From Candidatus Peregrinibacteria bacterium (GTDB taxonomy: Bacteria > Patescibacteriota > Gracilibacteria > UBA1369 > PNNO01): a DNA stretch of 14,269 bases. Below the pieces are notes generated by a model that was not told the DNA's origin, did no database searches, and saw nothing but the letters and a program-made list of their open reading frames with translations. Each line of letters opens with the position of its first letter. Positions within the stretch are counted from its first letter, which is position 1. The position numbers and the translations under genes were made by a program. The stretch is taken from positions 1 through 14,269 of the forward strand of contig WJKT01000007.1 in NCBI GenBank assembly GCA_014728955.1. Direction: 5' to 3'. Shown one piece after another: positions 7,433-13,881 of the stretch.

Positions 7433-8428
7433 TTAATCCTGAAATCCGTGTGGATTGGATTCATGCCACTTCCATGCGCTTTCAACAATAGATTGTATTG
7501 AACGATAATTCGGCTTCCATCCCAAAACACGCTTTGCTTTTGTGCTGTCCGCTACCAATACCGCTGGATCCCCTTCCCTTCTTGCGGCTATCTTAACCGG
7601 GATCTTTTTGCCGGTAACCGTTCGTGCCGCTTCAATAACTTCCTTTACCGAAAACCCTTTGCCGTTTCCAAGATTAAAGACATCACTGGTCTGATCGGAT
7701 AACACTTTTTTCAGTGCAAGAACGTGAGCGCTCGCCAAATCGTTTACATGAATATAATCACGTATACATGTCCCGTCCGGCGTATCGTAGTTAGTTCCGA
7801 AAATATTTATGTATTCACGCAATCCTACCGCAGTTTGCAATACAAGAGGAATAAGATGCGTTTCCGGAGCATGATCTTCTCCAATTCCTCCGGAATCATC
7901 CGCCCCTGAGGCATTAAAGTATCGAAGCGCCACCGACGACAGTCCGTAACTTTGCTCATACATATTCAGTAATTGCTCAAACATTAATTTGGTTCGTCCA
8001 TAATGATTAACCGGCTTTAGCCTATGATCTTCGGTAATACGATCATCAACGGGATCTCCGTACACAGCTGCGGTAGAAGAAAAAACAAACGTTTTAATAC
8101 CATGTCGCAACATCTCATTCAACAAATGAAATCCGTTAACACAATTGTTTTCAAAAAATTCCGCCGGCTTTCGCATAGAAATACCCGCCTCGATAAATGC
8201 AGCAAAATGCATAACCGCATCAAATGAATGTGTATCAAAAAAAGACCGTAAGGCTTTTACATCTCCCAAATCAATCTGATAAAACCCCGCTGCTGAAGCC
8301 ACACTTTTGCGATGACCGTTTATCAAATTATCTAAAACACTAACCGTATATCCTTCATGGAGTAAGGTACGTACAACGTGTGAACCAATATAACCGGCAC
8401 CACCGGTAACTAAAATATGCTGGGGCAT
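7433..8428 (-). CDS. galE: UDP-glucose 4-epimerase
   Basis: This 331-residue cytoplasmic enzyme interconverts UDP-glucose and UDP-galactose using tightly bound NAD. It is an extended short-chain dehydrogenase. The NAD-binding Rossmann motif GGAGYIGS lies at residues 9-16. The catalytic set is Thr119 (in the FSSTAAVYG segment), Tyr143 and Lys147 (YGRTK). ALRYFNASGAD and the IRDYIHVNDLA segment are characteristic of GalE rather than of dehydratases. The length matches the family (about 330-340). It begins 5 nt after the ftsK stop on the same strand, so the two genes are probably one transcript. Its end faces the secA end with a 26-bp gap that contains no recognisable hairpin terminator. GalE specificity is well supported, though C4-epimerases of N-acetylated sugars share these motifs and cannot be fully excluded. 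Confidence 0.92.
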   Translation of the reverse strand: MPQHILVTGGAGYIGSHVVRTLLHEGYTVSVLDNLINGHRKSVASAAGFYQIDLGDVKALRSFFDTHSFDAVMHFAAFIEAGISMRKPAEFFENNCVNGFHLLNEMLRHGIKTFVFSSTAAVYGDPVDDRITEDHRLKPVNHYGRTKLMFEQLLNMYEQSYGLSSVALRYFNASGADDSGGIGEDHAPETHLIPLVLQTAVGLREYINIFGTNYDTPDGTCIRDYIHVNDLASAHVLALKKVLSDQTSDVFNLGNGKGFSVKEVIEAARTVTGKKIPVKIAARREGDPAVLVADSTKAKRVLGWKPNYRSIQSIVESAWKWHESNPHGFQD

Positions 8429-8433
8429 AAGTA

Positions 8434-10749
8434 CTAATCAATCAAAATTTTACGTGGTTTCGAGCCATTTGAAGGACCAACAACACCATGTTCTTCAAGT
8501 GAATCGAGAATACGTGCGGCACGCGCATATCCAACTTTTAAACGTCGTTGCAATAATGATGCAGATGCTTTTCTATTATCTTTTATAACCTTAAGAGCAT
8601 CTTCATACAGACTATCAACAGCACTGTCGGCGGAAGAAGCGGGAATACCATTTAATTGTTTACCGGCTACACGAGTTGAAACAACCTCATCGTTAAAGTC
8701 GGGAGCTGCTGTTAGTTTTACTCTGTTTGTTACGTTTTCAATTTCTTTACTTGAAGTGTAAATCCCTTGTACGCGAATAGGTTTTGTTTTTCCGCTCGGT
8801 AAATACAGCATGTCCCCTTTTCCAAGAAGATCTTCAGCCCCGGTGGCATCAAGTACCGTACGAGAATCAATTGAAGAACTAACCGCAAATGCAATACGAG
8901 ACGGAATGTTTGCTTTAATTAAGCCGGTAATAACATCAACCGACGGCCGCTGCGTAGCAATAACCAAATGCATTCCAACTGCACGCGCCATTTGTGCGAT
9001 TCTACAAATAGACGCTTCAACTTCCTTCCCCGCAGACATCATTAAATCGGAAAGCTCATCAATTACCACTACGATTGTGCTCATTTTCTCTTCAATAGAG
9101 GTATCCGCATTATAATCGGTAATATTTCGCTTTCCTTTATCGGCACATGTCTGATAGCGTCGGTTCATTTCCGCAACACACCATCGCAGTGCAATAGAAG
9201 CTTTCTCAGGATCGTTAATAACCGGGGTAAGCAAATGAGGAATACTGTTGTAATCACGCAATTCAACTTTTTTCGGATCAACAAGTATGAGTTTTAAGTC
9301 AAGCGGTGAATTTTGATATAACAATGAAATCAAAAAGGTATTCATTCCAACAGACTTACCACTACCGGTTGCTCCCGCAATCAGAAGATGCGGCATGTTT
9401 TTAAGGTCAGCGATAATCGGTCTTCCCGACACATCTCTACCAAGTGGAAATTTCAATTGAGAATCACCTTTTTTAAATTCTCCGCTCTCCAAAATTTCTC
9501 GTAAATGAACAATGGCTCGATGCTGATTCGGCACCTCAATACCAACCAGCGATTTCCCCGGAATAGGAGCTTCAATACGAACGCCCGGCGCCGCCAACGC
9601 AAGAGCTAAATCATTTTTTAACGACGTAATTTTTGATAATTTCACTCCTTCGTCAGGTTTGAGTGTATATTGAATAACGGTCGGTCCCACATGAATATCA
9701 TGCATGGTCACGTTTATCCCAAATTGCTCCAACTTACTTCGTATTTTTTCCGCATTTTCCTTTAAAATATCATCGTCAGATTCAATCTCGGAAATATCAC
9801 CATCAAGAAGATCCAGTGACGGAAATTCCCAATCAGCGTAATCCGGATCATCATCTTGTTTTTTCTCTTTTGCGTTTTCACTCATTTCATCTTCAATTGC
9901 CTTATTATTTGTTGATTTTTGGGTTGTTTGATTATCGGTATCTTTTTCTGCCTGTGATGATTGATCCGCATCATCAGTTTGAGAAGCCTTTTCATTAAGA
10001 GGCCTAGCTCGTTTAATCCGAATATTAGTATCTTTCGTTCCATAAATCGCTTTTAATACATCATCACTGGCAACCTCCATATTTTCAGCACTAATCTCAT
10101 CTTCCGTATCATCTTCTTTTTCTTTTTTTCTCTTCCGTGATGAGGATGACGATACTTTTTTAAGTTCCGGTTTAAAAAACCGTGCAATTTCAGCAAGTGA
10201 AACTTCAAATGTTAGTAAAATGGAAACAATGCCCATAGTAATAAAGACGACTGAAGCACCAACGTTTCCTATATTAAGCCACGTCCTCATGAAGAAATTG
10301 GTAACAAAGCCGACATATCCTCCATATTCTCCTTGGCGTGCAACTTCATGCAATTGTTCAAGAGGAACCGCTAAATGAATAATACTTAAAACAGAGGTGA
10401 TCATCAGCGTAATACCAACAATTTTTGCCAATCCGAAATTAATTTTTCGTGCAAAAAAGAGCATAAACGAAACAAGCAAAAAGGTGGGCGGTAAAATAAA
10501 GATACCCCACCCGAGCATAGGATTGAGTACATCCATCAATAAATCTCCAATAATACCGAATGCTCCACGTATACTCAAAAATGTCACGGCAGCGAGCCCA
10601 AAATAAACAACTGCCCATATTTCGCGTAATACGGATTGCTTTACTTCAAACTTCATCGTTGAGGATTTTTTTCTTCGAGATGTTTTTTTACGAGCAGCTG
10701 ATCGTTTGCGTGTCGATCGTTTAACTCTTCGTGTCCTTTTTTTGGCCAT
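8434..10749 (-). CDS. ftsK: DNA translocase FtsK
   Basis: FtsK is a septum-anchored motor that pumps chromosome ends into daughter cells and helps resolve dimers. The protein has 771 residues. A strongly basic tail comes first (17 Lys/Arg in residues 1-28), followed by four hydrophobic segments (about 46-66, 78-100, 108-130 and 155-180). A charged low-complexity linker rich in Ser, Lys, Asp, Glu and Gln follows (about 195-325). The alpha/beta motor carries Walker A GATGSGKS (459-466, Lys465), a Walker B hydrophobic strand ending VVVIDELSDL, and the ATQRPSVDVITG segment. The C-terminal gamma winged helix (about 710-771) has SLLQRRLKVGYARAARI, the part that reads polar DNA motifs in the family. 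It is short next to E. coli FtsK (1329 residues), mainly through a short linker. galE follows after 5 nt. The start at 10749 is preferred over Met32 for lack of any closer signal. Confidence 0.95.
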   Translation of the reverse strand: MAKKRTRRVKRSTRKRSAARKKTSRRKKSSTMKFEVKQSVLREIWAVVYFGLAAVTFLSIRGAFGIIGDLLMDVLNPMLGWGIFILPPTFLLVSFMLFFARKINFGLAKIVGITLMITSVLSIIHLAVPLEQLHEVARQGEYGGYVGFVTNFFMRTWLNIGNVGASVVFITMGIVSILLTFEVSLAEIARFFKPELKKVSSSSSRKRKKEKEDDTEDEISAENMEVASDDVLKAIYGTKDTNIRIKRARPLNEKASQTDDADQSSQAEKDTDNQTTQKSTNNKAIEDEMSENAKEKKQDDDPDYADWEFPSLDLLDGDISEIESDDDILKENAEKIRSKLEQFGINVTMHDIHVGPTVIQYTLKPDEGVKLSKITSLKNDLALALAAPGVRIEAPIPGKSLVGIEVPNQHRAIVHLREILESGEFKKGDSQLKFPLGRDVSGRPIIADLKNMPHLLIAGATGSGKSVGMNTFLISLLYQNSPLDLKLILVDPKKVELRDYNSIPHLLTPVINDPEKASIALRWCVAEMNRRYQTCADKGKRNITDYNADTSIEEKMSTIVVVIDELSDLMMSAGKEVEASICRIAQMARAVGMHLVIATQRPSVDVITGLIKANIPSRIAFAVSSSIDSRTVLDATGAEDLLGKGDMLYLPSGKTKPIRVQGIYTSSKEIENVTNRVKLTAAPDFNDEVVSTRVAGKQLNGIPASSADSAVDSLYEDALKVIKDNRKASASLLQRRLKVGYARAARILDSLEEHGVVGPSNGSKPRKILID

Positions 10750-10777
10750 AAAGGAAAATTAGTAGTCGCAGGTTAAA

Positions 10778-10805
10778 TTTAGACATAAAATGACAAAAAT
10801 TGCAA
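10778..10805 (-). promoter_or_regulatory. Possible ftsK promoter (weak)
   Basis: On the - strand, TTGCAA (10805-10800) and TCTAAA (10783-10778) are 16 bp apart. Each matches the consensus at four of six positions. The position, about 29 bp upstream of the ftsK start codon, is right for a divergent promoter, but the match is weak. Confidence 0.3.
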
Positions 10806-10834
10806 GTGGCAAGTGTGTTCTCAGATTGCTTTAC

Positions 10835-10863
10835 TTGCTCACAAACAACAGAGACGGTATCAT
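10835..10863 (+). promoter_or_regulatory. Probable gltX promoter
   Basis: TTGCTC (10835-10840) and TATCAT (10858-10863) are 17 bp apart. The -10 box matches five of six positions. Transcription would begin near 10870, about 18 nt before the gltX start codon. This start downstream of the promoter is a further reason to reject the longer in-frame gltX start at 10813, which lies upstream of it. A tandem 7-mer GCAAGTG (10802-10815) and its inverted partner ACTTGC (10833-10838) lie just upstream of and over the -35 box. Confidence 0.5.
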
Positions 10864-10887
10864 ACTGAGCGATTTAATAGTCTACCT

Positions 10888-12471
10888 ATGATTAGAACAC
10901 GATTTGCTCCCTCTCCTACAGGATATCTGCATATTGGAGGCCTTCGTACGGCCTTATACAACTATCTTTATGCAAAAAAACACAACGGAACTTTTATTCT
11001 TCGCATAGAAGATACCGATCAAAAACGTTTTGTTGAAGGTGCCCATGAACATTTGATAGAAATGATGAAATGGGCGGGATTAACCTATCAGGAAGGCCCG
11101 GACAAAGACGGGGATTATGCACCGTATGTGCAATCAAAACGTACAAAAACCTACCAAAAATATGCTCATATGCTGCTTGAGAAGAAAGCCGCGTATCGAT
11201 GTTTCTGTACTGCGGAAAGACTTGAAAAAATGCGTGCACAGCAAGAAAAGCAGAAAAAAGCACCGATGTATGACCGGCATTGTTTATATTTAAGCGAGCA
11301 GGAAATACAAGAGAAACTGGATAATAATGTTCCGTTTGTTATTCGACAAAAAATACCATCGACACAGGCTGTAAAATTCAAAGATCATATTCGAGGAACA
11401 GTTCGTTTTGCAGCAAAAACGCTTGATGATCAAATATTATTAAAATCAGACGGCTTTCCCACCTATCATTTGGCAAATGTCGTCGATGATCATCTTATGA
11501 AAATATCTCATGTTATCCGGGGCGAAGAATGGTTGCCAAGCACACCAAAGCATATCCTGCTCTATAAAGCCTTCGGCTGGGATCCTCCGGAATTTGCACA
11601 TATTCCTTTATTACTTAATAAAGATCGTTCAAAGCTGAGCAAACGCCAAGGTGATGTATCGGTTGAAGATTATATAGACAAAGGATACCTTCGTGAGGCG
11701 ATTTTAAATTTTATAGCCTTTTTAGGGTGGCATCCGGGAGGAGAACAAGAAAATGAACTGTTCACCCTCGATGAACTCGCCGAACACTTTAGTTTGAAAA
11801 AAGTACATAAAGCGGGTGCTATTTTTGACATCGAAAAACTCGATTGGTTTAACTGGCAATGGAATAGAAAAAAATACCACGAACAGTTAAGAGAAATAGC
11901 GCAAACAATTGATCCGAAAGTCGATATCGGTCATCCCAAAAAAGGCGAATATACTTATCGGTTTGAACAAGAAAAGAATAAAAAAGATTTTATCAAAAAA
12001 CGAGCCGCACTACTCATCAACATGTGTGAAGATTCGTTGGATACGACCTATAAGGGCGATGAAGAAAAACTGAACAAAGCCCTCATTACAGTCGAAGAAA
12101 AATTATTACAAGATCCAAAAAAGGTGAATAACTATATTGCATTTTATTTTACGCTCGATTCTTACGATACTGATTTATTAACACACGAGCGCATGAAGGT
12201 TGATCGATCAATGGCTCAGAATGCTCTGCAAAAAGTCAAAAAACAATTTGAAACAATGAGCAGCCTTGACTCGGAAACAACGGTACAAGAAGTCCTTATT
12301 TCGTTGGTACAAAAAATGGGCGTTAAAAACGGACAAGTGCTATGGCCACTGCGCGCCGCGTTAACCGGATTGCAATATTCTCCCGGTGTATTTGAGGTTG
12401 CCTGCGTATTGGGAAAAGACGAGTGCTTAAAACGAATAGATCACGCACTTTCAAAACTTGAAAAGGAATAA
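10888..12471 (+). CDS. gltX: Glutamyl-tRNA synthetase
   Basis: This 527-residue class I aminoacyl-tRNA synthetase charges tRNA-Glu, and possibly also tRNA-Gln if an amidotransferase is present elsewhere. The start at 10888 gives the canonical beginning MIRTRFAPSPTG; a longer in-frame start at 10813 would add 25 unconserved residues. The HIGH-type motif is HIGG at 15-18 and the KMSKS-type loop is KLSKR at 249-253. A zinc site of the E. coli type is present: Cys105, Cys107, Tyr128 and Cys132, with the same spacing as in E. coli. The C-terminal half (about 330-527) is the helical anticodon-binding region and ends with LRAALTG and PGVFEV segments usual for GltX. It is the first + strand gene after divergent ftsK. 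Whether it is the discriminating or non-discriminating type cannot be told from sequence alone. Confidence 0.96.
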   Translation: MIRTRFAPSPTGYLHIGGLRTALYNYLYAKKHNGTFILRIEDTDQKRFVEGAHEHLIEMMKWAGLTYQEGPDKDGDYAPYVQSKRTKTYQKYAHMLLEKKAAYRCFCTAERLEKMRAQQEKQKKAPMYDRHCLYLSEQEIQEKLDNNVPFVIRQKIPSTQAVKFKDHIRGTVRFAAKTLDDQILLKSDGFPTYHLANVVDDHLMKISHVIRGEEWLPSTPKHILLYKAFGWDPPEFAHIPLLLNKDRSKLSKRQGDVSVEDYIDKGYLREAILNFIAFLGWHPGGEQENELFTLDELAEHFSLKKVHKAGAIFDIEKLDWFNWQWNRKKYHEQLREIAQTIDPKVDIGHPKKGEYTYRFEQEKNKKDFIKKRAALLINMCEDSLDTTYKGDEEKLNKALITVEEKLLQDPKKVNNYIAFYFTLDSYDTDLLTHERMKVDRSMAQNALQKVKKQFETMSSLDSETTVQEVLISLVQKMGVKNGQVLWPLRAALTGLQYSPGVFEVACVLGKDECLKRIDHALSKLEKE

Positions 12472-12486
12472 ATGCCGCGGTAGAAT
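12458..12486 (+). promoter_or_regulatory. Promoter of the 12510-13805 operon
   Basis: TTGAAA (12458-12463) and TAGAAT (12481-12486), each five of six to consensus, are separated by 17 bp. The -35 box lies within the last gltX codons. Transcription would start near 12493, about 17 nt before the ATG of the zinc-ribbon gene. The leader has no Shine-Dalgarno motif. Confidence 0.62.
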
Positions 12487-12509
12487 ACAACCACCTGATC
12501 ACTATTATT

Positions 12510-12806
12510 ATGAATTACGAAGATTTAAAAGAACTCATACGTTATCTTAAAAAGGTCACCAAATGTTCGGAATGCAATAACCGATTTATCGATAAAGATG
12601 TGTCTGTTTTGGCAACATTACCGCTTGAAGCGATTTTTCAGCTCAGTTGTCGAAAATGTCACAACACCATGCTTGTTAATATCGGTATTAAGCATGAACG
12701 TGAACATCGCTCATTGGTAACAAAAGAAGATGTTAACGACATGAAGCAATTCCTCAACACATTTAATGGAGACTTTAAAAACCTTTTTAATCCTTCAAAA
12801 AAATAG
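12510..12806 (+). CDS. Small zinc-ribbon protein of unknown function
   Basis: This 98-residue protein has two CxxC knuckles (Cys19/Cys22 and Cys47/Cys50) separated by 24 residues, a classic four-Cys zinc ribbon. The stretch between them holds a hydrophobic segment (VSVLATLPLEAIFQLSC). A basic/acidic mixed N-terminal helix precedes the ribbon, and a helical charged C-terminus (about 60-98) contains MKQFLNTFNGDFKNLF. No signal peptide or membrane helix is visible, so it is probably cytoplasmic. I do not recognise a named family, although similar small ribbon proteins seem common in Patescibacteria. It may bind nucleic acid or a protein partner, but no function can be assigned. It is the first gene of a tight operon: the next gene starts 2 nt after its stop. 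Confidence 0.78.
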   Translation: MNYEDLKELIRYLKKVTKCSECNNRFIDKDVSVLATLPLEAIFQLSCRKCHNTMLVNIGIKHEREHRSLVTKEDVNDMKQFLNTFNGDFKNLFNPSKK

Positions 12807-12808
12807 TA

Positions 12809-13081
12809 ATGAAAAACATTCTAACAATCTCTCTTATAACGCTCTGCGTAGCTTTTTTTACAGGGTGCGATGAAGCTGAAAATCTTGCAAATGACGCGGC
12901 CGCATCAGTAAACAACCTTAAAGAGGGCGTTACCGAAGTAAAAAACAACGTCGAAGGAACTGTTCAGCAAGTAGAAGATGGTGTAAATACGGTAAAAGAT
13001 ACGGCGGCAAATGTAGGGAATGCGGTTAATCAAGTAAATGAAGCTTCACAAAGCGTTTCGGATGTAATCAACAATGAATAA
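12809..13081 (+). CDS. Small coiled-coil lipoprotein, unknown function
   Basis: This 90-residue protein opens with a lipoprotein-type signal: a Lys at position 2, a hydrophobic stretch (4-17), and a lipobox FTGC ending at Cys20. Phe at the -3 position is unusual where Leu, Val or Ile is preferred. The mature part (21-90) has no aromatic residues or further Cys and is rich in Asn, Val, Glu, Asp and Thr. From Val34 to Ile87 hydrophobic residues recur every 3 and 4 positions (34, 37, 41, 44, 48, 52, 55, 59, 62, 69, 73, 76, 83, 87), a long heptad pattern predicting a coiled coil about 54 residues long with a slight shift at Val52. It would stand on the outer face of the membrane. It starts 2 nt after the zinc-ribbon gene and overlaps the PHP gene by 8 nt. 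Function is unknown. Confidence 0.75.
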   Translation: MKNILTISLITLCVAFFTGCDEAENLANDAAASVNNLKEGVTEVKNNVEGTVQQVEDGVNTVKDTAANVGNAVNQVNEASQSVSDVINNE

Positions 13082-13805
13082 TTATAAAGTACAGCTCCAT
13101 TGTCATTCGGGGAGCGACCCTGAGGACTGCTTATTCCATAGCGACAAGGATGTAATCGACCGTGCGGCGTTACATGGGTATGATGTGCTTGCATTAACAT
13201 GTCATAACACCGTTGTACATACTAAAGAACTTGAACATTATGCCAAGAGAAAAGGCATATTGCTCCTTCCCGGTATTGAAAAAACTGTAGAAAAAAAACA
13301 TGTACTGATTGTTAATGCCGCAAAAGAAGCGGAATTCGTTCATACCTTCACTGATCTTGAAAACTACAAAAAAAATCATCCGCAATCGCTGATTATTGCC
13401 CCTCACCCGTATCATCCTCTTCCCATTAAACTCGTTAGTCTCGGAAATTATGTTGAGCAATATGCGCACTTGTTTGATGCTATTGAGTGGAGCAGTTTTT
13501 ATTCAACCTACGGAAAGTTCAATAAAAAAGCACAGAAAAAAGCCGAAAAGCTCAACATCCCGATGATCGGAACCGCGGACAACCATGTCCTTCGATACCT
13601 TAATCACACATTTTCACTGGTACGCGCACCACAAAAAACAACACACGATATTGTACAGGCGGTTAAAAAAGGTCACATTGAAATACAAACAAAACCGATG
13701 AATTTGTTTATGTTGGGCGGAATGACTGCTCGATTGCTAACACTCGAATACGGACGAAAAGCATTTCGACACATCATCAATAGATTTCGCCGCTCACGCT
13801 CATAG
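13074..13805 (+). CDS. PHP-domain metal-dependent phosphoesterase
   Basis: This 243-residue protein has the PHP (polymerase and histidinol phosphatase) fold, a TIM-like barrel binding two or three metal ions and hydrolysing phosphoesters. The expected ligands can be traced: His9 and His11 (HCH), His44 (in TCHN), Glu69 (PGIE), His76, His111 (PHPYH), and Asp169 with His171 (TADNH). The second motif normally reads TDH, but here Cys43 replaces the Asp. No polymerase or other domain is attached and there is no signal peptide. The substrate is unknown: relatives hydrolyse histidinol phosphate, nucleotides such as 3',5'-bisphosphates, or tyrosine phosphate on capsule-regulating proteins. No histidine genes are nearby. 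The start codon overlaps the lipoprotein gene by 8 nt, implying translational coupling. The C-terminus is strongly basic (RRSRS). Confidence 0.88.
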   Translation: MNNYKVQLHCHSGSDPEDCLFHSDKDVIDRAALHGYDVLALTCHNTVVHTKELEHYAKRKGILLLPGIEKTVEKKHVLIVNAAKEAEFVHTFTDLENYKKNHPQSLIIAPHPYHPLPIKLVSLGNYVEQYAHLFDAIEWSSFYSTYGKFNKKAQKKAEKLNIPMIGTADNHVLRYLNHTFSLVRAPQKTTHDIVQAVKKGHIEIQTKPMNLFMLGGMTARLLTLEYGRKAFRHIINRFRRSRS

Positions 13806-13844
13806 CTAATGTGCGCTTTTGGCCTGTTATTAAACGTTTTTTTG

Positions 13845-13853
13845 TGATATAAT
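13845..13853 (+). promoter_or_regulatory. Extended -10 promoter of pta
   Basis: A perfect -10 box TATAAT (13848-13853) is preceded by TG one base upstream (13845-13846), the extended -10 form that can work without a good -35 box. None is seen at the proper distance. Transcription would start near 13860, about 22 nt before the pta start codon. The surrounding gap (13806-13881) shows no convincing terminator for the upstream operon. Confidence 0.65.
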
Positions 13854-13881
13854 GATTGAAAGAACTCGATAAAAATCAAAA

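Noticed and set aside
10813..10887. In-frame upstream extension of gltX (25 residues)
   Set aside because: The family starts at MIRTRFAPSPTG. The extension lies upstream of or across the probable promoter and has no recognisable sequence.
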